Shown here: piece by piece, positions 1-7,418 of the stretch | How positions within the stretch are numbered: the stretch's first letter is position 1 | How the letters are laid out: each line of letters starts with the position of its first letter | Origin: Alphaproteobacteria bacterium | GTDB lineage: Bacteria; Pseudomonadota; Alphaproteobacteria; Rickettsiales; UBA998 | Direction: 5' to 3' | Length of the DNA stretch: 64,000 nt | Assembly (NCBI GenBank): GCA_004292675.1 | Contig: RDXO01000021.1 | Span: 30,416 to 94,415 of the forward strand | The notes under the pieces: model-generated | Database searches by the model: none | The model's input: only the letters and a program-made list of their open reading frames with translations | What the model was told of the DNA's origin: nothing | Program-made: the position numbers and the translations under genes

Positions 1-1
1 T

Positions 2-247
2 GATTCCCCTGATCATGTAAAACATCTTCTTGAACAACATGGCAATCCCTATGATTATTTGGGAACAGACCTCATGGATGCTTCTGCCTTTGCTTATGGT
101 GTGGAGGGGTTACCCGAAAGTTTCTTGGTGGATAAGGACGGCAAGGTTGTAGCAAGTTTTCAAGGGGGGTTGACCCCAGAAACGATTGCTCAGCGTTTTG
201 CTCCGCATGTTCCAAAGCGTTCTACGGCGCAAGTGCAAGGAGAATAA
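2..247 (+). CDS. ccmG: Thiol:disulfide interchange protein CcmG/DsbE, C-terminal part
   Basis: The reading frame is open from base 2, so this is the 3' part of a gene cut by the window edge. The visible 81 residues contain the cis-proline stretch GVEGLPESFLVDKDGKV, which matches the GxxGxPETFLID segment of the thioredoxin fold in CcmG/DsbE. The catalytic CxxC would lie upstream. The protein is a membrane-anchored periplasmic reductase that keeps apocytochrome c and CcmH thiols reduced before haem attachment. A ccmH-like gene follows after 3 nt, the usual ccm order. Family assignment is good; CcmG as opposed to another DsbE-like redoxin is inferred from the neighbour. Confidence 0.8.
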   Translation, partial: DSPDHVKHLLEQHGNPYDYLGTDLMDASAFAYGVEGLPESFLVDKDGKVVASFQGGLTPETIAQRFAPHVPKRSTAQVQGE

Positions 248-250
248 TGC

Positions 251-577
251 GTGCAGTGTGATGCAACAACACCGTATTTTCACGATTATGATGCTATTAC
301 TCATGCGCTACGATGCCCCGTATGCGAAGGGCAACTGATCGCAAGTTCCGATGCGCCTTTTGCGCTATCCGTCAAGAAGGATATATGCACTGCACTTCAT
401 GAAGGCAAAACGCGCTTGGAAGTTATTGCGTATGTTGAAGATGCCTACGGCTCAGGGCTTCGCCCGTTGGAAGATGAGCAAGGGGGCGTGTTGCCTATGG
501 TGGGGATATTGGTGCTGTGTGCGCTAGTCGCATTGCTGCTTATGCGCACTTTGATTGCGCCGAGGATAAAGCAATGA
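251..577 (+). CDS. ccmH: Cytochrome c-type biogenesis protein CcmH-like
   Basis: This 108-residue protein has an LRCPVCEGQ motif (C22, C25), equivalent to the LRCxxCQ redox site of CcmH, and one strongly hydrophobic segment near residues 82-103. CcmH works with CcmF/CcmG in reducing apocytochrome and ligating haem c in the periplasm. The start is oddly constrained: an in-frame stop at 245-247 forces a GTG at 251, so there is no N-terminal signal peptide, which CcmH normally has. A frameshift between this gene and ccmG, or a real signal-less form, are both possible. The stop overlaps the next gene's ATG (ATGA). Confidence 0.75.
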   Translation: MQCDATTPYFHDYDAITHALRCPVCEGQLIASSDAPFALSVKKDICTALHEGKTRLEVIAYVEDAYGSGLRPLEDEQGGVLPMVGILVLCALVALLLMRTLIAPRIKQ

Positions 578-1446
578 CGCTACGTGACAAAATGTTAGCC
601 TTGCTGGTATGCGCTGCGTGGGGGGCAAATTATGTTCCCTCACGTTGGTTGCTGGATGTGTGGGGACCATTTCTTTTGTTATCTATGCGTTTTACGATTG
701 TTGCCTTAGTGCTTGTGCCATTTTATCGCACGCCGACAGGCAAGATACGCGATATTATCGTGCTTTCATTGGTGCTGGGTACGGTGCATTTTGGGATGAT
801 GTTTGGCGGTATGGCGATGGGCTTGGATGTCTCTAGTACGGTGATTTCAAGCCAATTAGGTGTGCCATTTTCTTGTTTGTTGGGAAGCATTATCTTTCAG
901 GATCGCTTAGGACGTTGGCGTTCCTTGGGGATGCTTGTGTCGTTTCTTGGCGTGATTATTATCGCGGGAAGTCCTGCGATTGCTGAGAATTATCTGCCTT
1001 TTATGGTAGCGTGTGGTGGTGCGCTTGCATGGGGTTATGGCAATATCTACATCAAACGCTTCAAAGATTATCCGATGCTTGCCGTTTTAGGATGGATGTC
1101 CTTATTCACTGCTCCGCAACTAGTATTACTCAGCTATTTGTTTGAAGAAGGGCAATGGCAAGCATTGCAGACGACTGATATGCGTGTTTGGTTATCGCTG
1201 GTCTATACGGTGCTGCTTTCGAGCATTATGGGATATGGAGTCTGGTATAGCCTTATGGCGAAACATCGCGTGTCGCAGGTTGTGCCTTATTCCCTGTTGA
1301 TTCCCGTCTTTGGCTTAACCTTCACGCATGTTGCGTTTGCAGAAGAACTGACAACACAATTCATCGTTGGGGGCTTTGCAACCATTATTGGGGTGGGGAT
1401 CATTATTTTGCGCAAACCCGAACAACAACATCTTGAGCAAGCATGA
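574..1446 (+). CDS. EamA/DMT-superfamily permease
   Basis: A 290-residue integral membrane protein with about ten hydrophobic helices arranged as two EamA repeats (first around residues 5-130, second around 145-285). The start at 574 is preferred because it forms an ATGA overlap with the ccmH stop and gives the typical N-terminus 'MTLRDKMLALLVCAAWGANYV', which contains the WGxN signature of the first helix. The family exports amino acids or other metabolites, but substrate cannot be read from the sequence. It overlaps speD downstream by 4 nt, so ccmG-ccmH-permease-speD look co-transcribed. Confidence 0.85.
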   Translation: MTLRDKMLALLVCAAWGANYVPSRWLLDVWGPFLLLSMRFTIVALVLVPFYRTPTGKIRDIIVLSLVLGTVHFGMMFGGMAMGLDVSSTVISSQLGVPFSCLLGSIIFQDRLGRWRSLGMLVSFLGVIIIAGSPAIAENYLPFMVACGGALAWGYGNIYIKRFKDYPMLAVLGWMSLFTAPQLVLLSYLFEEGQWQALQTTDMRVWLSLVYTVLLSSIMGYGVWYSLMAKHRVSQVVPYSLLIPVFGLTFTHVAFAEELTTQFIVGGFATIIGVGIIILRKPEQQHLEQA

Positions 1447-1796
1447 TGCAGGGCGCATATTCTCCTGGAACCCATGTGATTCTCGATTTTTGGGATGCAG
1501 TGGGGCTTGCTGACTTTAGTTTTATTGCATCTGCTATGCGTGATGCTGCCCGTGCCTGTAGCGCAACAGTGCTAGACATTAGATTACATCAGTTTGGAGG
1601 CGAGGGGGGAGTTACGGGTGTGGCGTTGCTTGCTGAATCGCACATCAGTATCCATACATGGCCTGAAATGGGCTATGCTGCACTGGATGTATTTATGTGC
1701 GGTGCGTGCGATGCGCAAAAAGCGATAGAGCCACTCACCCATGCGTTCAAACCTGCCCGTCACAATATCACGATACTGACACGAGGTGACGTATGA
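1443..1796 (+). CDS. speD: S-adenosylmethionine decarboxylase proenzyme
   Basis: At 117 residues this matches the short bacterial/archaeal SpeD class. The protein cleaves itself before Ser66 in LLAESHISIHTWPE, generating the pyruvoyl cofactor; Cys86 in DVFMCG is the usual catalytic cysteine. It decarboxylates S-adenosylmethionine to supply the aminopropyl donor for spermidine. The ATG overlaps the upstream permease stop. No spermidine synthase gene follows; the next 150 bases are the yjfI promoter region. Confidence 0.92.
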   Translation: MMQGAYSPGTHVILDFWDAVGLADFSFIASAMRDAARACSATVLDIRLHQFGGEGGVTGVALLAESHISIHTWPEMGYAALDVFMCGACDAQKAIEPLTHAFKPARHNITILTRGDV

Positions 1797-1875
1797 TGGA
1801 TGGTTTATTGCGAGGTTGGTATTTTTCTTCTTTGGAACGCTTATAAAGTGCGGTAAAGTAATCAATAAAGATACT

Positions 1876-1919
1876 TTGACATAATATGTCTTGACATAAT
1901 ATGTCGAACGCGGTATCAT
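1876..1919 (+). promoter_or_regulatory. Promoter with tandem palindromic operators upstream of yjfI
   Basis: The 15-base unit TTGACATAATATGTC occurs twice head to tail (1876-1890, 1891-1905). Each unit holds a perfect 13-bp palindrome, GACATAATATGTC. The second copy supplies a consensus -35 TTGACA (1891-1896), followed by a 17-bp spacer and TATCAT (1914-1919). A dimeric regulator bound to the tandem sites would cover the -35, which suggests repression or co-activation of the yjfIJK-like operon. Promoter and repeats are seen; regulation is inferred. Confidence 0.7.
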
Positions 1920-1947
1920 CAACCTAATCTGATAAGGAGATTACACT

Positions 1948-2364
1948 ATGACTGATAGTAAAAAACTGGCTATTGACTTGGCACTAAGAGGAAAATCCGC
2001 AGAAGGTGGCTTTGCTTTTGATGTTACGCCGATCCCCGGAGAGATTGAAGTATTACGTATTGAAGTAGAAGATCGCGAAGAATTGCCTATCTTCGTTTCT
2101 GTATCAGAAGACCAAATCTTATGTATTGCCTATTTATTCCAAGAGCATGAAATCATCCAAGGAAAAATTGCCCAGATGAATGAGGCGATGTTGATGACCA
2201 ACATCACCATGCCGCTTTCTGCATTTGCAAAAATTGATGGACAATATGTGATTTATGGTGCGCTTTCGGTGCATTCTAGCCTCTATGATATTGTGCATGA
2301 ACTGGAAATTTTGAGCAGCAATAGCGTTGAAGCACTCGAAGCGATGAGTGATTATTTACAATAA
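1948..2364 (+). CDS. YjfI-like DUF2170 protein
   Basis: A soluble acidic protein of 138 residues resembling the DUF2170 family (E. coli YjfI). A strong AAGGAG ribosome site precedes the ATG. It is the first gene of a cluster continuing with a PspA/IM30 protein and a DUF2491 protein, the same content as yjfI-yjfJ-yjfK in enterobacteria. The biochemical role is unknown; the constant link to a PspA-family protein suggests a part in an envelope-stress response. Family assignment rests on overall resemblance and gene order. Confidence 0.75.
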   Translation: MTDSKKLAIDLALRGKSAEGGFAFDVTPIPGEIEVLRIEVEDREELPIFVSVSEDQILCIAYLFQEHEIIQGKIAQMNEAMLMTNITMPLSAFAKIDGQYVIYGALSVHSSLYDIVHELEILSSNSVEALEAMSDYLQ

Positions 2365-2389
2365 CCCTATAAAATGAAGGATAGATACT

Positions 2390-3082
2390 ATGTCATTACT
2401 TACAAAAATTTTTACTGCACTTCGTGGTGGCGCACGTGAACTTGGCGAGACTATTGTTGATCACAATGGTGTACGTATTTTTGAGCAAGAAATTAAGGAT
2501 GCTGAAACTGCGTTGGATAAAGCAAAGCGTGATCTCACGGAAGTGATGGCGCAAGAAATGCAGGTGAGTCGTAAAATAGAAAGCCTCAGCACCGATGTAG
2601 CCAAGCATGAGGACTATGCAGCGAAAGCACTTGAACAAGGCAATGAGGCACTCGCTCTTGATATTGCACAAAAAATTGCGGATATTCAATCTGAACTAGA
2701 TATTCAAAAACAGGCTCAGGCTAATTTTGCAGCGCATGTGACACGCCTCAAAAACTTGATTAAGCAGACAAGCAAAGCTCTAGCGGATATGCAGCGTCAA
2801 TTAGTGATGGTGAAAACCACGCAGAATGTTCAAAAAGCGACGACTGCCATCACACAAAATTATGCTTCTGGTTCATCTAAGCTATTGACGGCTAAAGAAT
2901 CATTGGATCGTATTAAAGTGAAGCAGCAAAATATGGAAGATCGCCTTAAAGCAGGGGAATTATTGCAAAGTGAGTTTGATGGGCAGGATTTAGAGAAAAA
3001 ACTTAAAGAGGCTGGCATTGTGCAAGGGGATCATAAAGCACAAGAGATTTTGGCAAACTTAAAAGCGAAAAAGAACGGGTAA
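2390..3082 (+). CDS. PspA/IM30 family protein (YjfJ-like)
   Basis: A 230-residue, almost entirely helical, charged protein with long heptad-like stretches, typical of the PspA/Vipp1/IM30 family (about 220-230 residues). These form ESCRT-III-like oligomers that bind and protect the cytoplasmic membrane. The N-terminus 'MSLLTKIFTALRGGARELGE' can form the amphipathic membrane-binding helix. It lies 25 nt after the DUF2170 gene and 4 nt before the DUF2491 gene. There is no PspF, PspB or PspC nearby, so control is more likely through the palindromic promoter upstream. Confidence 0.88.
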   Translation: MSLLTKIFTALRGGARELGETIVDHNGVRIFEQEIKDAETALDKAKRDLTEVMAQEMQVSRKIESLSTDVAKHEDYAAKALEQGNEALALDIAQKIADIQSELDIQKQAQANFAAHVTRLKNLIKQTSKALADMQRQLVMVKTTQNVQKATTAITQNYASGSSKLLTAKESLDRIKVKQQNMEDRLKAGELLQSEFDGQDLEKKLKEAGIVQGDHKAQEILANLKAKKNG

Positions 3083-3086
3083 TGCC

Positions 3087-3734
3087 ATGATAGGATTTCT
3101 GAAGGCGTTGTTTGGCTCAGACACTCCGCAAGAGCATGTCCGAAGGCTTACCCATCCACGCGATTTGCGTACAGGTGACATCATCAAATTTGGTTATCTG
3201 GAGCAATCCGATCTTAGTTCAACGCAGTTTGAGGTAGCACAGATCAATACCTATCTTTATGGTGAGATGTGCTATCCTGAATTGGTGTTGAAAGATCACG
3301 CAGGTAACCTCATTTATATGATGGTGGAAGAAGAAGATGGTGAGGAATATCTGGCATTGAGCAAAAAAATTGCGAAATCAGATATGAATGATGTTATCGG
3401 CAATGATGCTATGACGCGTATTATGGGCAGGGGGGTAGGGACTCAGCTTGCCATCGCGCACAAACCTTTAGGGCTAGAATCATGGATGGCGGATAGCTAT
3501 ACGGAAGTCGATGATAATGTGCTTGGTTCGTTTATTAAAGGCGATGCACGCTATCTTTCTGAAGAAGAAGTCAATCGTCAGGAGAAATTTGCCTCACATA
3601 TTCTTGAAGATAGGTCGTATGATTATGCCCTTGAGATCGAAATATATAGTAGTGGTGAGATAGAATTATGCGCCACCATCTATCATGATATTGACGAGAT
3701 TGAAGAAATGTGGCCATCATCGACACAGCATTAG
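3087..3734 (+). CDS. YjfK-like DUF2491 protein
   Basis: A 215-residue soluble protein, acidic and beta-rich in appearance, resembling DUF2491 (E. coli YjfK). Length and position directly after the PspA-family gene agree with the yjfIJK arrangement. It ends with an acidic tail (YHDIDEIEEMWPSS). No catalytic motif is visible. It probably acts with the PspA homologue, but no mechanism can be proposed from the sequence. Confidence 0.72.
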   Translation: MIGFLKALFGSDTPQEHVRRLTHPRDLRTGDIIKFGYLEQSDLSSTQFEVAQINTYLYGEMCYPELVLKDHAGNLIYMMVEEEDGEEYLALSKKIAKSDMNDVIGNDAMTRIMGRGVGTQLAIAHKPLGLESWMADSYTEVDDNVLGSFIKGDARYLSEEEVNRQEKFASHILEDRSYDYALEIEIYSSGEIELCATIYHDIDEIEEMWPSSTQH

Positions 3735-3743
3735 GGATAAGTC

Positions 3744-3863
3744 ATGCAGAATTTTTTATTTGCTCTGGGGCGATTATATGTACGCGCCCCTTTTCCGCTC
3801 TATGTTTCAGTCTTATTAACATTCGGTGTACTGTTTTTACTCATCTATTGGCTCTTTTTCTAG
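3744..3863 (+). CDS. Small single-span membrane protein in the yjfIJK operon
   Basis: This 39-residue ORF (ATG 3744, TAG 3861) lies 9 nt after the DUF2491 gene and 10 nt before the next. It encodes a short head, 'MQNFLFALGRLYVRAPFPL', and one hydrophobic helix (residues about 20-38). Its tight packing in the operon and plausible membrane topology support a real gene. A membrane anchor or sensor for the PspA-family protein, analogous to PspB/PspC, is an inference. It is too short for ordinary gene callers. Confidence 0.6.
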   Translation: MQNFLFALGRLYVRAPFPLYVSVLLTFGVLFLLIYWLFF

Positions 3864-3873
3864 GAGAAGCGCG

Positions 3874-4197
3874 ATGGCGAACGGCGCACGCAAGGAAGGG
3901 GGAGATATTAAAGCAACCATCAAGGCGACACAAATTGCCTTTGAGATGGAACAGAAAATTGCGTGTCATATCCGGGAATTGGCAGCACGCGAAGGCTTAA
4001 CGCCATCCGATCAGATACGCAAGATGCTTGGGCTTTGTTATTCCCCCCCCAAACGCCCACGATTAACCGTATCGTTAAGCGATGCGGATTATGCCACACT
4101 CGGCAAAAAATATGCCGTAGATGCACGCGACACACTGAACATCAAACGCAAAATGATGGAAGAGTTACTCACGATGGTTGCGGATCAGCACGAATAG
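3874..4197 (+). CDS. Small basic protein, possibly ribbon-helix-helix-like
   Basis: A 107-residue protein starting at the ATG (3874) that follows an AGGAG site; an upstream in-frame start would overlap the small membrane gene. Two similar segments (IKATQIAFEMEQKIACHIRELAAREGLTPSDQIRKML, and RLTVSLSDADYATLGKKYAVDARDTLNIKRKMMEELL) each look like a beta strand followed by two helices, as in ribbon-helix-helix DNA-binding proteins. It could be the regulator acting on the tandem palindromes at the head of the operon. No family was recognised with certainty. Confidence 0.6.
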   Translation: MANGARKEGGDIKATIKATQIAFEMEQKIACHIRELAAREGLTPSDQIRKMLGLCYSPPKRPRLTVSLSDADYATLGKKYAVDARDTLNIKRKMMEELLTMVADQHE

Positions 4198-4205
4198 CAT
4201 AAATT

Positions 4206-4277
4206 CGTCATGCCTGCGTAGGCAGGCATCCAGAACAATGGCTTTCACTAGACTCCTGCCTTACGCCAAGAGTGACG
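4206..4277. repeat. Dispersed hairpin repeat
   Basis: The unit is bounded by CGTCA...TGACG and carries an internal hairpin (TGCCTGC, GTA, GGCAGGCA) and a second copy of the CTGCC motif. The stretch at 4251-4271 (ACTCCTGCCTTACGCCAAGA) recurs at about 34804-34823. It belongs to the widespread class of intergenic repeats whose translation gives PSFLRRQESR or VIPAEAGIQ. Confidence 0.7.
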
Positions 4278-4307
4278 AGGATAAGCAAAAAAACAAGAGT
4301 ACAGCAA

Positions 4308-4362
4308 ATATACCCATTTAACTTCAAGGACTTGAGTCCTTAAAGTTAAATTAAGGGTATAT
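4308..4362. repeat. Long imperfect palindrome between convergent operons
   Basis: ATATACCC (4308-4315) pairs with GGGTATAT (4355-4362), and TTAACTT with AAGTTAA and AAGGACT with AGTCCTT further in, around a short TGA-type loop. The palindrome lies between the ends of the yjf operon and tolA, so it could act as a bidirectional terminator, though no long T-run follows. The rest of 4363-4449 holds nothing recognisable. Confidence 0.65.
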
Positions 4363-4449
4363 CTTATTAGAAATACTCATCGTTTCCACATTTTGATACT
4401 ACGCATAGATAAAATTATACTTTATCCAAAACTCAGGCATTCACTGATG

Positions 4450-5493
4450 CTACCATGCAGCCAATGCATCTTTCGGATCAAAGGTAAAACGTAGATTTTT
4501 CCAGCTTTCATAAGAATCAGCAGGTAAGCCTTTGAGAGGTGAGCATCGTGGGTTCTTCACCGCTCGGATGGCTTTCTCAACGGCACTGCGGAACATTGGA
4601 TCACTTCGGTAACGTGCGGCGTGTTTTGGATCATAGGTGGGTGTTCCGTTGACACTGCCATCACGGTTGAGGCGAACATGCACCGTCACCACCAATGTTT
4701 CAGGATTCTGCGCACCTGCGGGAAGCACCCAACATGGTTGCAGTTGTGAACGGATGGAATCTTGCACACTCATGGATAAGGGGCGAGATGCATCATAAGA
4801 TGCAGTAGATTTGGTGGGGTTACTGGCAGTTGCCTTTTCATCAATCGGTTTTTTTTCATCCACATCAGATTCTTGTGCTTGCTTCTCGATATTTTTCAAT
4901 ATGTCATCCATGGACTCTTCATCAGAAGATTCCTTCGTTTCCGATGGTTTTGGGGTTCGTTTTGTTGGGGTTTTAGGTGTCTCTTTTTTTGGTTGCTTTG
5001 GCTTCTCTATAGGTTTTTCTATAGGTTTTTTGGTTGTGGTTTTTGGCTTCTCAATCTCTTTAGGGCGCGTCACATTTTTTATCTTATCGGGACGTGTTAT
5101 CTCAGGCTTCGGCACGGGCGGCTTCGGCATAGGAGGCTTAGGCACAGGAGGTTTCGGTGCAGGAGGCGTAGGTTTAGGTCGCGAGACAGGCACAGGCGCA
5201 GGCGGTGGTGCAGGCGGCGGTGGGGGAGGTGTTGGCACAGGCTTCGGAGGAGTCGGTGTATTGGTTTTAGGCGGTTGCTTGTCGTGCTTGGGTGCAAGTG
5301 GTTTATCGGAGGGCTTGACGTTACTTGTCTCAGAAATAGGTAAGTTCTCGAGCGTAATGACAAATGGCTGCGGTTCCATTTCTTTTTGAAACCACTGAGG
5401 CAAACCAAGATAGGCAAGCAGGAGCAAAAACACATGCATCAATGCAGAATAACTATATCCTTTTTTCACGAGCCATCCCTCATCTTCGACCAA
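4450..5493 (-). CDS. tolA: TolA-like energy-transducing protein
   Basis: A 347-residue protein with an N-terminal membrane anchor (about residues 13-33), a long Pro/Lys-rich spacer (70-200), and a C-terminal TonB/TolA-like domain (about 235-347). The spacer crosses the periplasm and links the TolQR motor to the outer membrane for constriction and lipid homeostasis. It follows tolR by 7 nt in the standard tolQ-tolR-tolA order. TolA as opposed to TonB is inferred from that order. tolB and pal, usually next, are not here. Confidence 0.85.
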   Translation of the reverse strand: MVEDEGWLVKKGYSYSALMHVFLLLLAYLGLPQWFQKEMEPQPFVITLENLPISETSNVKPSDKPLAPKHDKQPPKTNTPTPPKPVPTPPPPPPAPPPAPVPVSRPKPTPPAPKPPVPKPPMPKPPVPKPEITRPDKIKNVTRPKEIEKPKTTTKKPIEKPIEKPKQPKKETPKTPTKRTPKPSETKESSDEESMDDILKNIEKQAQESDVDEKKPIDEKATASNPTKSTASYDASRPLSMSVQDSIRSQLQPCWVLPAGAQNPETLVVTVHVRLNRDGSVNGTPTYDPKHAARYRSDPMFRSAVEKAIRAVKNPRCSPLKGLPADSYESWKNLRFTFDPKDALAAW

Positions 5494-5500
5494 TCAAACC

Positions 5501-5944
5501 TTAGCGTTTTCCTGAAGGTTGTTCCGTGATTAATGCAACTTTTGTATATCCTGCCTCAGCAAGTTTTCCTGCAATCGACATAATATCACCATATTCAACG
5601 CGACTATCCCCACGGACAAAAATGCGTGTATTTTCTTTTTCTTTGGAGATGGCACGCAATTTGGTGATTAAATCGATCTCAAGCACTTGCGTTTCTTGAA
5701 TATAGATGCTGCCGTCACGTTTGATGGTAATGGATAATGTTTCTTCTTTGCTTTCCACGGCTGGTGCAGAGCTATCAGGTAAATCGACTTGCACCCCTGC
5801 CGTGAGCATGGGGGCGGTGACCATAAAGACGATCAGCAGCACTAACATCACATCCACAAACGGCGTGACGTTAATATCCGTGAAACCTTGGCGTTGACGG
5901 CTGGAACGACGACGTGAGCCAGAAGAGGGAAGATGCGCGCCCAT
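5501..5944 (-). CDS. tolR: Biopolymer transport protein TolR (ExbD/TolR family)
   Basis: 147 residues with one N-terminal transmembrane helix containing the conserved aspartate of the proton path (INVTPFVDVMLVLLIVFMV), followed by a periplasmic domain ending near 'GYTKVALITEQPSGKR'. It forms the proton-driven motor with TolQ. The ATG overlaps the last base of the tolQ stop codon. An N-terminal Ser/Arg-rich extension of about 20 residues precedes the helix. Confidence 0.93.
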   Translation of the reverse strand: MGAHLPSSGSRRRSSRQRQGFTDINVTPFVDVMLVLLIVFMVTAPMLTAGVQVDLPDSSAPAVESKEETLSITIKRDGSIYIQETQVLEIDLITKLRAISKEKENTRIFVRGDSRVEYGDIMSIAGKLAEAGYTKVALITEQPSGKR

Positions 5945-6711
5945 TAGTAACGTCCTTCTTCGGCTTGACGTGACAACATTGCCATAAACTCAATTTCAAA
6001 ATCTTCCAAATGACCAGAGAGTCTCCCTAAATCTGCGGAAAAACGGTTATAGGCAATCACTGAAGGAATGGCTGCAAAAAGCCCTATGGCAGTCGCAAGC
6101 AATGCTTCGGCAATACCGGGAGCTACCACCGCAAGCGAGGTATTATTAGCAAAAGCAATCGATTGGAAGCTATTCATAATACCCCATACTGTACCAAATA
6201 ATCCGACAAAGGGCGCAGCAGAACCCACAGTTGCAAGATAACTCAAACCGCGTTCAATTTTCTCTAATTCACGGTTGCGTGATACGCTCATCACTTTGGC
6301 AATGCGCTCTAGACCACTCGGAGCAAGTGCAGCAACGCCCGTGCGTATTTTTGCCCCTTTGCCCGAGAGCAACCATTCTTCCATAGCAGCCATAAACACA
6401 ATAGCAAAAGGATGTTTGGTGCGTCGCTTCACATTTTCATAAAAATTTTCAACCGCTTCCGTTGACCAGAAATCTTGTTCAAATTTCTTAGAACGACGAT
6501 TAATATCTTTGAGGCGCACAATTTTGTCAAAAATAATCGCCCAACTAATAAAGGAAGATATGAGTAGCCCAAGCATTACGGCTTTCACCACTAAATCGGC
6601 TTGCATGAACATTCCAAGAATGGACATATCCGCAGAAGCAACGCTCCCTGCAAGTTCTGTACTACCAACCGCCCCGACAGCGGCATGGGTTTGTTGTGTC
6701 ACATTAGGCAT
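5944..6711 (-). CDS. tolQ: Tol-Pal system protein TolQ (MotA/TolQ/ExbB family)
   Basis: 255 residues with three membrane helices: one near residues 36-60, and two in the conserved C-terminal half (LATVGSAAPFVGLFGTVWGIMNSF; APGIAEALLATAIGLFAAIPSVIAYN). These carry the proton-channel motifs of TolQ/ExbB. It is the first gene of tolQRA on the minus strand. About 110 bases of AT-rich intergenic sequence separate it from the FYDLN gene upstream. Confidence 0.93.
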   Translation of the reverse strand: MPNVTQQTHAAVGAVGSTELAGSVASADMSILGMFMQADLVVKAVMLGLLISSFISWAIIFDKIVRLKDINRRSKKFEQDFWSTEAVENFYENVKRRTKHPFAIVFMAAMEEWLLSGKGAKIRTGVAALAPSGLERIAKVMSVSRNRELEKIERGLSYLATVGSAAPFVGLFGTVWGIMNSFQSIAFANNTSLAVVAPGIAEALLATAIGLFAAIPSVIAYNRFSADLGRLSGHLEDFEIEFMAMLSRQAEEGRY

Positions 6712-6822
6712 AAAAATCTCATCACAAAATAAACATCATCATTCATTGTGACTGATAGAAAATCCTACGCAAACAAGCAAGCAAAATCTGCACTGTTGGT
6801 GCTTTTTTTATATTAAAAATAG

Positions 6823-7230
6823 TTAATTTCGCATTCCTGCCTCACGTGCATCATCAAGTAATACGTCATTATCCAATTCATCCATCAACGTATCCTCATG
6901 GACATCATCATCTTGACCAAGCATCATATTCGGGCGTTCGCGTTCATCCAACTCACTAAATGATCCAAGTTCGACCTCTTCATCTTCCAATTCCTCAAGG
7001 GCATCATAGGTGCTTCCTAGTTCCATATCGTCATCTTTGAAGCGACGCATGGCCTGACGGCGTGCATAGATTTCTTCTTTGCGCAATTCCTCTTGATGCA
7101 TCAAGAATGAGGGAGACGCTTGGACTTGTGCAATCGTTCCGCATTTAGGGCATATGGCTGGATCTTTATTCAGATCATAAAAACGTGTTCCGCAGTGCGA
7201 GCAATTATGCTTAGTTCCTAAAGCTGACAT
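6823..7230 (-). CDS. FYDLN-acid family protein (TIGR02300-like)
   Basis: The start at 7230 has an AAGGAAC ribosome site and gives the family N-terminus 'MSALGTKHNCSHCGTRFYDL', with a CxxC...CPKC zinc ribbon (C10, C13, C28, C31), then a long acidic region ending 'DVLLDDAREAGMRN'. This family is almost restricted to Alphaproteobacteria and is commonly next to aroA-cmk, as here (divergent). Function is unknown. A longer reading frame to 7290 has no better support. Confidence 0.85.
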   Translation of the reverse strand: MSALGTKHNCSHCGTRFYDLNKDPAICPKCGTIAQVQASPSFLMHQEELRKEEIYARRQAMRRFKDDDMELGSTYDALEELEDEEVELGSFSELDERERPNMMLGQDDDVHEDTLMDELDNDVLLDDAREAGMRN

Positions 7231-7418
7231 AATCTGTTCCTTCAAAAGATGAATCGGTAGTTGTAGGAGATGGATAAAATACCCACGCATAGCCCTCTCT
7301 TATAGTATTATTACACCAACTACCCTTAAGGTTAGGTAAATGGACTAGATTTTTGCACAGAAACCTGCTAGGAAAATAGTATTACTCTATCTATCCTCTT
7401 GATTAAAAGAATCTGTGA

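Noticed and set aside
4811..5389. Long glycine/phenylalanine-rich frame on the plus strand opposite tolA
   Set aside because: It is the reverse reading of the Pro/Lys-rich tolA spacer; low complexity, no ribosome site, and tolA is well supported.
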